Positions 1 through 9,202 of a stretch of DNA of 64,000 bases are shown here, in pieces. Position 1 is the stretch's first letter. The number at the start of each line of letters is the position of its first letter. The stretch covers positions 1,331,115 through 1,395,114 of the forward strand of contig CAVUZI010000011.1 of the NCBI GenBank assembly GCA_963745955.1, in the 5' to 3' direction. A program made the translations under genes and the position numbers. The notes below the pieces were generated by a model, which did not search any database, was not told where the DNA came from, and worked only from the letters and a program-made list of their open reading frames with translations. Origin of the DNA: Bog-756 sp963745955. GTDB lineage: Bacteria; Actinomycetota; Acidimicrobiia; Acidimicrobiales; RAAP-2.

Positions 1-570
1 GGCCTGGGGTGTGGTCTCCTCACTTCTGCCTTCATCGGCTTCGCCGACGAGTCCAACCCCAAAGGCGGCGCTCTGGTGATCGCCGTCCTGCCGCTGCTGG
101 CCACGCTCGGCCTGATGGAGTGGCAACTCCGGTCCTTCAAGAGCCGGGCCAAGCGGGCCCTGTCCACTACTCCGGGGCTCGACCAGTTCGCAGGCCGGAT
201 CCGCTCCGACCTGCTGATCTCGGCCGGTGCGTACGTGGCCGCACTGGCCGTCCTCTCGATGGTGAGCATCGTCATCGGGCACGAGCGGCACGACTCGCTG
301 GTCACGCTGCTGGTCGCCTCCGTGTCGGCCATCGGGGTGTCCTTCTTCCTGGCTCTGCTGCTCGCCTCTTCGGGCCAGATCAACCCGGTGCTGGTGAGCT
401 TCGGGGCCACCCTGTTCGTGTTCGTGGCCTCATTGGGCGTCGCCCACGCCACCCGCGGCCACATCACCCTGGCGGCGGGCCTGATCACCCTGCTCGTGTC
501 CACCGGGACGGCCATCGTCCTCTTGTCCATTTCGGCGCTGCGCGTGCTGCCGTCGCCCTTCAACTACTGA
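1..570 (+). CDS. C-terminal part of a polytopic membrane protein
   Basis: The frame is open from the first base, so the 5' end lies outside the window; a GTG at 76 is an internal codon or a possible alternative start. About 190 residues are visible, with roughly five hydrophobic segments separated by short charged loops, for example around 76-130, 206-285, 298-366, 382-450 and 466-555. I recognise no family signature. It lies 30 bases upstream of, and on the same strand as, a sugar-nucleotide cluster. A flippase, polymerase or other envelope polysaccharide membrane protein is therefore a reasonable guess, but that rests on position only. Confidence 0.6.
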   Translation, partial: GLGCGLLTSAFIGFADESNPKGGALVIAVLPLLATLGLMEWQLRSFKSRAKRALSTTPGLDQFAGRIRSDLLISAGAYVAALAVLSMVSIVIGHERHDSLVTLLVASVSAIGVSFFLALLLASSGQINPVLVSFGATLFVFVASLGVAHATRGHITLAAGLITLLVSTGTAIVLLSISALRVLPSPFNY

Positions 571-600
571 TCCGCCCCCGAGAGAAAGCGATCCGACAAG

Positions 601-1597
601 ATGACCACGACCGTAGCCATCACAGGAGCCGACGGATTCATCGGCTCCCATCTGACTGAGACGCTGGTCGCGTCCGGATATCGCGTCCGGGCAATGGTGC
701 AGTACAACTCGTTCGGCTCATGGGGATGGCTCGAATCCCTCGATCCGACGGTCCTCGCCTCCATGGAGGTGGTCCCAGGCGATGTCCGTGACCGCGACTC
801 GGTCATGGCCCTCATGACGGGTGCGGACATGGTCTGCCACCTGGCCGCGCTGATCGCCATTCCATACTCCTACCAGGCTCCGTGGTCCTATCTCGAGACG
901 AACGCCGGGGGCACGCTCAATGTGCTCGAGGCGGGCCGGGCGCTCGGGACGTCCCGGATCGTCTGCACCTCGACGAGCGAGGTGTACGGCAGCGCACGGA
1001 TCGTTCCGATCACCGAAGACCATCCGCTGCAAGCCCAATCCCCCTACTCCGCCTCCAAGATCGCCGCCGACAAGCTGGCCGAGAGCTACCACCTCAGTTT
1101 CGGCCTCCCCGTCATCACCCTGCGTCCGTTCAACACCTACGGTCCCCGCCAGTCGGCCCGTGCCGTCATCCCGACCGTGATCTCCCAGCTGGCAGCCGGG
1201 CGCCGGGAGATCGCCCTCGGCTCATTGAGCCCGACCCGGGACTTCAATTTCGTGCTCGGATACCGCCCGTGCGTTCCAGTCGCTGCTCGAAGCCCCGCTG
1301 GAAGACGTGGTCGGCCGGACCTTCAACGCCGGATCGGGCGTGGAGATCTCGGTGGGCGACACCGTCCAGCTCATCGCCGACCTCATGGGGGCGACGGTGG
1401 ACATCCGTGTGGAGGACGAACGGCTCCGTCCGGAGCGATCCGAGGTGACGCGGCTGGTCTCGGACAGTTCCGCCATCCGGCGCGCGGCGTCGTGGAAACC
1501 GGAGCACACCCTGGCTGAAGGCCTGCGGGAGACCATCGAATGGTTCTCCGATGCGGGCAACCTCAGCCACTACAAGACCGACCAGTACAACGTCTGA
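601..1597 (+). CDS. legB: LegB-like NAD-dependent sugar-nucleotide 4,6-dehydratase (one frameshift)
   Basis: Extended short-chain dehydrogenase that would make a 4-keto-6-deoxy sugar nucleotide in the cytoplasm. Visible features are the Rossmann motif TGADGFIGS near residue 8, the MVQYNSFGSWGWL segment typical of LegB proteins, the active-site strand TSTSEVYG (about 123-130) and the YSASK catalytic pair (Y149/K153). The C-terminus ends YKTDQYNV, also typical of the family. The reading frame breaks near 1255-1262: the first 218 residues are in frame 1 and the last 110 in frame 2. Dropping one base there restores a continuous protein of about 331 residues, the usual length. I read this as a +1 sequencing error; a true mutation would remove the C-terminal substrate-binding part. 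It leads a same-strand run with a nucleotidyltransferase, an SDR and glmS. Confidence 0.85.
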
Positions 1598-1624
1598 TGA
1601 TGGCGCTCGGAAAGGCGGGACCTC

Positions 1625-2386
1625 ATGACTGAATTCACTCTGGCAGATCAGCACTGCTCCGGCGAAATGCGACATGTCGTAATTCTGGCCGGGGGGAAGG
1701 GGGTGCGGCTCCGTCCGTACACGACGGTCATCCCGAAGCCCCTGGTGCCGATCGGGGAGCAGTACTCGATCCTCGAGATCGTCCTCCGCCAATTGTCGTC
1801 GAAGGGATTCCTGCGGGCCACCCTGGCCATCGGCCATCTGGGTCAACTGATCGAGGCCTACGTGGGCGACGGATCCCAGTGGGGGATCGAGGTGGACTAC
1901 GTCAACGAGGAGTCTCCGTTGGGCACGGTCGGGCCCGCCCTGGTGGTCCTGGATCGACTTCCCGAGAACTTCCTGCTCATGAACGGCGACATCCTCACCG
2001 ATCTGGACTACGCAGATCTCCTCGACACCCACATCGCCAGTAAGGCCCCCCTGACCGTGGCCACCTATCAACGAGTTCATCAGATCGACTTCGGCGTGCT
2101 GGACGTCGTGGACTGCAAGGTCACGAACTTCACCGAGAAGCCGCCCCTGTCCTATGCGGTGAGCATGGGGATCTACGGGGTGAGCAAAAGACATCTCGAG
2201 CGGTACACCCCCGGACTTCCCTACGGTTTCGATGAACTGATGCTCGACCTCATCGAACGCGGGACGTTGCCGGCCAGCTACCACTTCGACGGGTTCTGGC
2301 TCGACATCGGAAGGCCCGACGACTACGACCAGGCGAATCGTGAATTCGACGTCCTGGGCCCGCGCCTCCTTCCCAGCCTGCTGTGA
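1625..2386 (+). CDS. Sugar-1-phosphate nucleotidyltransferase
   Basis: Joins a sugar 1-phosphate to an NTP to give an activated sugar. The GT-A-like NTP_transferase fold is shown by LAGGKGVRLRPYT (residues about 21-33, nucleotide loop), IPKPLVPIG (catalytic Lys), LMNGDIL (metal-binding Asp) and the late FTEKP and DIGRPDDY segments. It has 253 residues and no left-handed helix acetyltransferase domain, so it is not a GlmU. An internal ATG at 1667 would give a more typical N-terminus right before the nucleotide loop. Next to legB and glmS it fits the activation step (PtmE-like GDP-glucosamine or an RfbA-type reaction), but the sugar and base used cannot be read from sequence. It overlaps the next gene by four bases (GTGA). 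Confidence 0.85.
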   Translation: MTEFTLADQHCSGEMRHVVILAGGKGVRLRPYTTVIPKPLVPIGEQYSILEIVLRQLSSKGFLRATLAIGHLGQLIEAYVGDGSQWGIEVDYVNEESPLGTVGPALVVLDRLPENFLLMNGDILTDLDYADLLDTHIASKAPLTVATYQRVHQIDFGVLDVVDCKVTNFTEKPPLSYAVSMGIYGVSKRHLERYTPGLPYGFDELMLDLIERGTLPASYHFDGFWLDIGRPDDYDQANREFDVLGPRLLPSLL

Positions 2387-3306
2387 CGACGTACCTTCTC
2401 CTCGGTGCGAACGGATTCCTGGGAAGCCAGGTTCGTGAAGCCATCGAACGGTCAGGCAACGAATCCAACTTGGTGGCGGTGAGTGGCCACGCTCCGCGCT
2501 TCGGCGTACCGGCGGGTGGCAGGTGGCAACAGATGGACCTGGTTCGCGCCTCGGCACGGGATTTGCGGGTGCTGGTCGGGAAGAGCAGGCCGGACGCCAT
2601 CATCAACTGCGTCGGCTGCACGTCGGGCTCCCTCCAGCAACTCGAAGCGGTCAACACCGAGGTCGTCGAGAAGCTGGTCCAAGCGCTCTCCGTCACCGAT
2701 GCCATTCCACTGGTCCACATGGGATCGGCCGCAGAGTACGGACGCCAACCCGAAGGCATCGCCATCGAGGAGTCGGCGTCGGCCCGCCCGGTCGGCGACT
2801 ACGGGAGGACCAAACTGGAGGCCACCGAACTGGTGACGGAGATGGTGGAAAAAGGAGCCATCCGCGCCACGGTGCTCCGGGTCTTCAACCCGGTGGGTCC
2901 GCGAGCTCCGGCCAACTCGCTGGCCGGCACGGCCGCCTCCCAGATCCGGCGGGCGCTGGCGTCGGGCGAGCCGTCGATCACCCTCGGACCGCTGTGGTCC
3001 TTTCGGGACTTCTTGGCCAGTACCGACGTCGGCACCGCGGCCGTCCGGGCCGTCCACAGCGTCGATTCCCACCCGATCCTCAACGTGGGGCGCGGTGTGG
3101 CCATGTCGTGCCGGTCCATGGTCGAGCTGCTGGCCGACGCGGCCGGATTCGAGGGGGATGTCTTCGAAGAGTCAGGCGGCTCCCTGCGCTCGGCCGCGGT
3201 GCCGTGGCAGCAGGCCAACGTCGCCCTCCTCCGTCGCCACCTCAACTGGGTCCCGTCCACCCCCATCGCCCAGGCCGTGGCGGCCCTCTGGAAGTCAGGA
3301 GTCTGA
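2383..3306 (+). CDS. NAD(P)-dependent epimerase/reductase of the extended SDR family
   Basis: Sugar-nucleotide-modifying SDR, probably acting on the product of the upstream dehydratase. It has a Rossmann GANGFLGS motif near residue 8, an active-site strand ending HMGSAAEYG, and a YGRTK catalytic pair (about residue 145). The substrate-side motif LRVFNPVGPR follows. Its 307 residues are the normal length. It starts on a GTG overlapping the previous stop, so it is translationally coupled. Whether it reduces a 4-keto group (RmlD-like) or epimerises is not clear; the short C-terminal domain and lack of a typical GalE signature favour a reductase or dehydratase role. glmS follows three bases after its stop. 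Confidence 0.8.
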   Translation: MTTYLLLGANGFLGSQVREAIERSGNESNLVAVSGHAPRFGVPAGGRWQQMDLVRASARDLRVLVGKSRPDAIINCVGCTSGSLQQLEAVNTEVVEKLVQALSVTDAIPLVHMGSAAEYGRQPEGIAIEESASARPVGDYGRTKLEATELVTEMVEKGAIRATVLRVFNPVGPRAPANSLAGTAASQIRRALASGEPSITLGPLWSFRDFLASTDVGTAAVRAVHSVDSHPILNVGRGVAMSCRSMVELLADAAGFEGDVFEESGGSLRSAAVPWQQANVALLRRHLNWVPSTPIAQAVAALWKSGV

Positions 3307-3309
3307 AAC

Positions 3310-5154
3310 ATGTGCGGAATAATCGGAGTCACCGGGGTCGACGACGCGTTGCCGTTGCTCCTCGACGGGCTGGGCCGTCTGGAGTACCGGGGATACGACT
3401 CGGCCGGCGTGGTGCTCGTCACCGGCGACGCCCTCTGGCGGACCCGGGCGGCGGAGGGAACCCATTCGGTGCGCGACCTGCGATTGCTCGGCGAGGACGC
3501 ACCCCCGAGGTGTAGCGGAGGGGTCGGACACACACGCTGGGCAACCCACGGCGGGCCGACGACCGGCAACGCCCACCCCCATATGGACTGCTCCGGCAGA
3601 CTGGCGCTCGTCCATAACGGCATCATCGAGAATCACGTCGAGCTCGCCGAGATGTTGGTGGCCGCCGGGCACGTGCTCGCATCCGATACGGATTCGGAGG
3701 TGCTGCCCCATTTGGTCGAGGCAGAGATGGCCGGCGGTCTGGGCCTGGCCGAAGGTCTGCGAGCCGTGCTCAGAAAGGTCCGCGGCTCCTTCGCCGTGGC
3801 CGCGGTGCATGCCGACGATCCGGAGTTGGTGGTCGCCGCCCGACGGGTCTCCCCGCTGATCGTCGGGCTGGGCGAAGGCACCTCGTTTCTCGCTTCGGAC
3901 ATTCCGGCCCTGCTCGGTTCGACCCGGCAACTGTTCGCGCTCGAGGACGACCAGCTGGTGGAGCTCAGGCCGGGTTCGATGCGGGTGACAACCCTGGACG
4001 GTGCCGACGCCAGCGCCACCGCATTGAGCATCGACTGGGACGTGGCCGCCGCACGTCTCGGTGGGCACGACGACTTCATGACCAAGGAGATCCACGAGCA
4101 GCCGGCCGCGGTGGCGGCCACGTTGCTCGGACACCGGCGGGACGGGGGGAGGCTTGCGCTCGACGAGGCCGCGGGACTGAGCGATCGTGACCTCCGGGCG
4201 ATCGAACGGGTCTGCATCGTTGCCTGCGGCAGCAGCTATCACGCCGCCCTGGTGGCCAAGTACGCCATCGAGCAGTGGGCACGGTTGCCCACCGAGGTGG
4301 ATATCGCCAGCGAGTTCCGGTATCGCAATCCGGTCCTCAACAATCGGACCTTGACCATCGGGGTCAGTCAATCGGGTGAGACCGTCGACACCCTCCAGGG
4401 CCTCCGGGAGGCCGCCGCGCTGGGAAGCAAAGTGCTGGTCGTCTCCAATGTGGTGGACTCGTCGATGGCGAGGGAAGCCGACGGCGTCCTGTACACGCGG
4501 GCCGGTCCGGAGATCGGTGTCGCAGCCTCCAAGACGCACCTCACCCAGATCGTGGCTCTCGAACTCCTGGCCCTCGTGCTGGCCCAGGCCCGCCGCACCC
4601 TGTCCGTGGCCGAGATCAGCTGTGTCATGGACCAGATGCTCGCACTTCCGGACCAGCTCGACGCCGTCCTCCAGCGCACCGGTGATGTGGCCGGAGTGGC
4701 CGGGCAGTTGGCCGAGGCGCGCGACTTCTTCTACCTCGGGCGTCACGTCGGCCACCCCGTGGCCATGGAGGGTGCGCTCAAGCTCAAGGAGATCTCCTAC
4801 CTGCGGGCTGAGGGCTACCCGGGGGGCGAGCTGAAGCACGGGCCCATCGCCCTCATCGAGCCGGGCACCGTGGTTGTCGGCGTGGCCACTCGCAACCCCC
4901 TGTGGGAGAAGATGTGCTCCAACATCCAAGAGGTCAAGAGCCGGGGAGCAACCATCGTCCTGGTTGGAAGCGACGGTGACGACCAGACGGCGGGCCTGGC
5001 CGATCACATGCTGTGGGTTCCCTCGGTTGAGCCGATGCTCTCACCGGTGGTCGATGTCGTGCCCCTCCAGTTCCTGGCCTACTGGCTGGCGCAGGCCCAC
5101 GGCCATGACGTCGATCGTCCCCGCAATCTGGCCAAGACGGTGACCGTCGAATAG
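3310..5154 (+). CDS. glmS: Glutamine-fructose-6-phosphate aminotransferase (isomerizing)
   Basis: Makes glucosamine 6-phosphate from fructose 6-phosphate and glutamine, the entry to all amino-sugar nucleotides and peptidoglycan. The N-terminal glutaminase starts MCGIIGVTG with Cys2 as nucleophile, followed by RLEYRGYDSAG. Two SIS sugar isomerase domains follow, with CGSSYHAAL and SQSGETVDTL in the first and the GGELKHGP segment in the second. The protein ends with the family's conserved NLAKTVTVE tail. At 614 residues it is full length and intact. The AGGAG ribosome site lies in the end of the upstream SDR, so it is in the same operon. A second glmS elsewhere may serve the cell wall if this copy is dedicated to the surface-glycan cluster. 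Confidence 0.97.
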   Translation: MCGIIGVTGVDDALPLLLDGLGRLEYRGYDSAGVVLVTGDALWRTRAAEGTHSVRDLRLLGEDAPPRCSGGVGHTRWATHGGPTTGNAHPHMDCSGRLALVHNGIIENHVELAEMLVAAGHVLASDTDSEVLPHLVEAEMAGGLGLAEGLRAVLRKVRGSFAVAAVHADDPELVVAARRVSPLIVGLGEGTSFLASDIPALLGSTRQLFALEDDQLVELRPGSMRVTTLDGADASATALSIDWDVAAARLGGHDDFMTKEIHEQPAAVAATLLGHRRDGGRLALDEAAGLSDRDLRAIERVCIVACGSSYHAALVAKYAIEQWARLPTEVDIASEFRYRNPVLNNRTLTIGVSQSGETVDTLQGLREAAALGSKVLVVSNVVDSSMAREADGVLYTRAGPEIGVAASKTHLTQIVALELLALVLAQARRTLSVAEISCVMDQMLALPDQLDAVLQRTGDVAGVAGQLAEARDFFYLGRHVGHPVAMEGALKLKEISYLRAEGYPGGELKHGPIALIEPGTVVVGVATRNPLWEKMCSNIQEVKSRGATIVLVGSDGDDQTAGLADHMLWVPSVEPMLSPVVDVVPLQFLAYWLAQAHGHDVDRPRNLAKTVTVE

Positions 5155-5181
5155 GCAGGTGGACGCTTGGGCGGTCCCCGG

Positions 5182-5196
5182 GAGCGGCCTCCGCTC
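5182..5196 (+). terminator. Short GC-rich hairpin after glmS
   Basis: GAGCGG, a three-base loop and CCGCTC form a perfect 6-bp stem 28 bases after the glmS stop, followed by TAAACTT rather than a U-run. It is a plausible weak terminator for the sugar-nucleotide operon. Confidence 0.35.
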
Positions 5197-5317
5197 TAAA
5201 CTTCGAGGGAGCCTGCGGTCAGAACAGGGATAGCATCGACGAGAGTGAAGGTGGTACCCACGACCGAAGTTCGCCGGCTCGCACCATGACCACTGATCCA
5301 CCTCGACGCCCGAGCTG

Positions 5318-6247
5318 ATGCCACGTCGCGAGGGCAGGCGCATCTGGCAATTGGCGATCGTGTGCTCGGCCTGCCTGGCCGTGCTGCTGGTCATCGTGCT
5401 GACCACTTCCACGAACGGTGCTCCGGGTCGACCCAATGGTCAGGACCTCCGCCAGCAGCTGGCGGTACCGGCCTACATGAGCCCGACGCAGGAGGCGGGC
5501 AGCTGGGCCCAGCTCATCGGCTCGCGGCCCGGGACGGTCGGGATCGTCGTGGCCAACGTGGACAGTGGACCCGGCACGCAGCCGGTACCGGCCTGGGCGT
5601 CGGTCATCCGCAAAGCCCACGCGGCAGGAATCAAGGTCCTCGGCTACGTGGACACCGGTTACCTGGGAAGGCCGTTCACCGGCCATCCCGACGGGCTCCT
5701 GACGAGATCAGGGGGAGCCGGGCTCGGGGCCTGGACCACCCAGATCGAGGCAGACGTGGACGCCTGGTACCGATTTTACGGATCCGACGTCGACGGGGTC
5801 TACTTCGACCAGGGCACCGACGCGTGCGGACCGACACCGTCGTCTCACCTGTATGCCGACGAATACGAATCTCTCAGCCGGTACGTGAAGGAAGCCCATC
5901 CTGGAGCGCTGACCGCTCTCAGCCCGGGGACCGCGGTTCCGCAGTGCTACCGGAACTCGGCTGATGTGCTGGTCACGTTCGAAGGCAGTTACGAGGACTA
6001 CACCGGCACATCCGCCACTCCGTCCGATTCCTACCGGCCCCTCAGTTGGACACCGGTCGATCCGGACCGGATCTGGAACATCGTCTACGGAGCGGCGACG
6101 CAAAGGGAGATGAACAGCGCTGTCGCTCTCAGCAAGAGCCGGAACGTCGGGTACATCTACGTGACCAACGGCGCGCGGGCGAATCCCTACGGCTCCATCC
6201 CATCCCTGTACTGGAAGGGCGAACAGGAGCAGACCCTCCCCCGGTGA
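5318..6247 (+). CDS. Membrane-anchored or secreted spherulin-4 family (GH135-like) glycan hydrolase candidate
   Basis: The first 35 residues form a basic start (MPRREGRR) and one hydrophobic segment, so the enzyme is exported or anchored by its N-terminus. The rest matches the spherulin-4 TIM-barrel pattern: VPAYMSP, VGIVVANVDSGPG, GIKVLGYVDTGYLGR, DVDGVYFDQG and DVLVTFEGSYEDY. Spherulin-4 proteins include fungal Sph3, founder of GH135, which cuts alpha-1,4-linked N-acetylgalactosamine polymers. The conserved carboxylates appear as D164 and E222. The residue after D164 is Gln (Q165), where I recall an acidic residue in the characterised enzymes, so activity may be altered. It follows glmS by 163 bases and is 3.6 kb from a GH114-like gene. 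Family is fairly sure; substrate is inference. Confidence 0.75.
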   Translation: MPRREGRRIWQLAIVCSACLAVLLVIVLTTSTNGAPGRPNGQDLRQQLAVPAYMSPTQEAGSWAQLIGSRPGTVGIVVANVDSGPGTQPVPAWASVIRKAHAAGIKVLGYVDTGYLGRPFTGHPDGLLTRSGGAGLGAWTTQIEADVDAWYRFYGSDVDGVYFDQGTDACGPTPSSHLYADEYESLSRYVKEAHPGALTALSPGTAVPQCYRNSADVLVTFEGSYEDYTGTSATPSDSYRPLSWTPVDPDRIWNIVYGAATQREMNSAVALSKSRNVGYIYVTNGARANPYGSIPSLYWKGEQEQTLPR

Positions 6248-6277
6248 CGATGGCGGCCCGGTCGACCCCGTGCCTGT

Positions 6278-9202
6278 CTACAGCGAGGATGCGTCGAGGA
6301 ACTCGTCGTCACCGGAGAGGGCGACGGCCAGATTCCGGCGCGAACCGACCCCCAGTTTCCGGTAGGCCTTCGCCAGATGACCCTCGACGGTCTTGACCGA
6401 GATGTAGAGATCGGACGCGATGCCCTGGTTGGTCATTCCCGTCGCGGCCAAGCGGACCACGCGGAGCTCGGCCGGCGTCAGTGAGTCGGGGCCGGTGTAA
6501 CCGAGCCGGCGCGGTCGCGCCCCGGCGGCTCGCAACTGGATGCCGGCTGTCTCGACCAGTTGGTGGGCGCCGCACATGGAGGCCAGGTTGGCTCCCCGGC
6601 GGAGCACGCTTCTGGCCTCCTCCTTCTTCTTGCTCTCGACCAACACCGTACCCAGCTCCACCAGGGCATTGGCCGCCTCGAGCCGGGCCGGTGAAGGCTC
6701 GAGCAGCTCGGCGGCCTCCACGAGCCAGGCTGTCCGCTCGTCGAGGTCGGGTGTCGCTGCCGCCATGGCCCGGAGCCCCAGACCGATCGTGCGCACGGCG
6801 CCGAAGGACCGAGCCAGGCGGAGGTGCTCGTCGGCCAGACGACCGGCGTCGTCCCACTCACCGAATGTGGCCAGCACCATGGCTGCGTCGGCGCGCCATG
6901 GACTCAGGGCCGGATTGACGATCCCGGCGCTGAGGGCGTCATCGCCAACTCCGAGGAGCTCCTCGAGCCCCTCGTTCTGATGGTCACGGGCCACCAGGAG
7001 CCGGCCTCGTTCGAGGCGGGCGAGGCCTCGAAGGATCGAGTCGTCGATCTCGTCGATGGCCATCGAATCCGAGATCCGTGCCGCCTCGTCGATCTTTCCC
7101 TGTCCGACGAGCGCATCAACGAGCCCGATCATCGGTCGACGTCGTCCGCTGACGAGCCGGGCGTCGCGTTTGTGACCCCTTCTGCACTCCTCCTCCGCTT
7201 CGGTGAGCGATCCCTGCCAGAGGAGTGAAATGGCCGAGAGAAGGGAGAGGCGACGGTCGGATGTGATTCCGTCCAGTTCACCAACCCGCTCCCGCGCCCC
7301 CTTGAGGATGTTGTCTACCGATTCAAACCGATCGGCGCACAGGAGCCCGAAACAGGCCATGGTCTGGACCCGGTCCACGATCGGGTCGGAACTGAACAGC
7401 TGATCGACGCCGACCACCTTCTCGAGCCTCTGGGTCAACTCATCAGCGGAGATCGATGATGCCGCTGCCTCGTGAATGTCGATGAGGACCCCGGCCATTT
7501 GCGGCATGGCGTGCGTGTTGTTGCCGGGCTCGGCCAGGAGCGCTTTCAGTCTTTCGAGACCGTGGCTCCGCTCGGTCGGGTGGCTCGACGCCATGGTGAG
7601 GGCCAGTTCGAACTCGATGCGGAGATCGCGATCGATGGCATCGAGTCGGTCCTTGAGGCCCCGGACCGTCTTGACCGTCTCGGTTCTGAGCTGAGGGGCG
7701 TCGGCCGGATCGCGCAGCAGTCCGATCGCCACTCGGATCAGAGCCGCGTCATCTGCTACCCCGAGCTGGATGGCTCGCCGGAAGTGGAGCAGCGCCGATG
7801 GGCGCTGCAGGGCGATCTCGGCGGAGGCCAGATCGAGGTACAGGCCACCTCCCTGGCTGGAAGGTGGCGACTCCAGCAGTGCGCGGTTGAGGCACCGGAG
7901 GGCCAGATCGACGTCGCCGGATCCCAGCGCGGTCCGACCCATCTGCTGGAGCCTGTCCGCGGTCTCGAGATCGCCGGCCGGCTCGGTGGCCAGCAAATGT
8001 TCCGCAGTGATCGCCACACCGGCCCCGTGATCGGCGAGGAGACGCGCGGCCCTGGCGTGGAATTGGGATCGCCTCGCCGTTGGGATGTCGTGGTAGATCG
8101 CCCAACGGATGAGGGGCGAGGTGAACGTGATGGGCCGACCGGGCCTGACCAGCTCCATCTGTGCCGCCTCGTCAGCCGCTCGCTCGGCCGCGAGCGCATC
8201 GATCTTCGCCAGTTGCCGCGCCACCGAGGAATCGGCCTTGTCACCGAGGATGGCACAGGCCTGCAGCAGGTCAGAGGCGGCCACCGACAGATGGGCGAGA
8301 CGACTGAGGACGAACTGGGTGATCTTCGGCGACGGTATGCGCTCCACCAGCCCGGCCATGTCGGCGGTGGGCTGCACCCGCCGGTGACCGAGGGCGGACA
8401 GAAGGGCCTTGAGGAAGATCGGCGTTCCTCCGGTGGCGTCGTAACAGGCGGCCACGAAGCCCGGGTCGGGATCCTCACCGAAGAACGCGGCGAGCATCAT
8501 CCAGACGGACTCGGGGCGCAGAGGCTCGAGTGTGAACTGGCGGATCTCCGGCTCGGTCAGGAGTGACTCGATCGGGCGGAGGCCGACCCCGGGGTGGAGA
8601 GGTCGGGCACTGACCAGGAGCCAGATCTGCTGGCTCTCGAGGCGCCGGACCACGTATTGCAGGACGGCCAGCGTCTCGCGGTCAGCCAGATCCGCGTCGT
8701 CGACGGCAAGCAGGACCGGACCGATCTCGCGGAGCGCGATGATCAGCGAGTAGAACATCGGACCGATCTCGTTGGGATCCCGACGTGCCGCGTCGGCGGT
8801 GCCTATCAGCGCCTCGATGGCCGTCGCGTGCTCCAACGGCGCATCGGACCCGCTCATGTGCGTGGCGGCCGACTCTACGAATCTGCGGAGGACGCCGAAC
8901 GGGGTCCGCTTCTCGACGTCGCCGCCCCTGGCGCGGAGGACCAGACAGCCGGCGTGGGCGGCCAGGCCGCAGGCGGCGTTGACCAGCGCGGTGCGCCCCG
9001 AACCCCATGGCCCTTCGATGGCGATGCACCGGCTGGGCACGTCGAGGGACTGGCTGAAGATGGCCTCGAGCTCTGTCAGGAACTGGCTTCGCTCGAGAAG
9101 GCGAGGCCCGATCAGCGTGCGCGAGCGTCGGTCTGTGGGTTGCGGCGTTAGTTGAGAGACGACCACGACGAGCCCCTGCCGATTTCCGATGCCGAGCAGC
9201 AC
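6278..9202 (-). CDS. Large LuxR-family (LAL type) ATP-binding transcriptional regulator
   Basis: A 974-residue STAND-type regulator. It has an N-terminal AAA-like ATPase with Walker A (GPWGSGRT, about residues 65-72) and Walker B (VLLAVDDADLAD). A long helical, TPR-like sensor region follows, and a C-terminal LuxR helix-turn-helix carries LTPAELRVVRLAATGMTNQ and SVKTVEGHLAKAYRKLGV. Such proteins bind an inducer in the middle region, oligomerise with ATP and activate promoters. The GTG at 9202 is the farthest start; several GTG codons within the next 18 residues are equally possible. It lies between the two exported hydrolase candidates and runs against both, so it could control them, but no binding site was identified. 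Confidence 0.9.
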   Translation of the reverse strand: MLLGIGNRQGLVVVVSQLTPQPTDRRSRTLIGPRLLERSQFLTELEAIFSQSLDVPSRCIAIEGPWGSGRTALVNAACGLAAHAGCLVLRARGGDVEKRTPFGVLRRFVESAATHMSGSDAPLEHATAIEALIGTADAARRDPNEIGPMFYSLIIALREIGPVLLAVDDADLADRETLAVLQYVVRRLESQQIWLLVSARPLHPGVGLRPIESLLTEPEIRQFTLEPLRPESVWMMLAAFFGEDPDPGFVAACYDATGGTPIFLKALLSALGHRRVQPTADMAGLVERIPSPKITQFVLSRLAHLSVAASDLLQACAILGDKADSSVARQLAKIDALAAERAADEAAQMELVRPGRPITFTSPLIRWAIYHDIPTARRSQFHARAARLLADHGAGVAITAEHLLATEPAGDLETADRLQQMGRTALGSGDVDLALRCLNRALLESPPSSQGGGLYLDLASAEIALQRPSALLHFRRAIQLGVADDAALIRVAIGLLRDPADAPQLRTETVKTVRGLKDRLDAIDRDLRIEFELALTMASSHPTERSHGLERLKALLAEPGNNTHAMPQMAGVLIDIHEAAASSISADELTQRLEKVVGVDQLFSSDPIVDRVQTMACFGLLCADRFESVDNILKGARERVGELDGITSDRRLSLLSAISLLWQGSLTEAEEECRRGHKRDARLVSGRRRPMIGLVDALVGQGKIDEAARISDSMAIDEIDDSILRGLARLERGRLLVARDHQNEGLEELLGVGDDALSAGIVNPALSPWRADAAMVLATFGEWDDAGRLADEHLRLARSFGAVRTIGLGLRAMAAATPDLDERTAWLVEAAELLEPSPARLEAANALVELGTVLVESKKKEEARSVLRRGANLASMCGAHQLVETAGIQLRAAGARPRRLGYTGPDSLTPAELRVVRLAATGMTNQGIASDLYISVKTVEGHLAKAYRKLGVGSRRNLAVALSGDDEFLDASSL

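Noticed and set aside
3295..5007. Long open frame on the minus strand opposite glmS
   Set aside because: Low-complexity translation without motifs; it mirrors the codon bias of glmS, whose protein is clearly conserved.
7472..8566. Open frame on the plus strand inside the LAL regulator gene
   Set aside because: Arg/Gly-rich translation with no family match, inside a conserved minus-strand ATPase.
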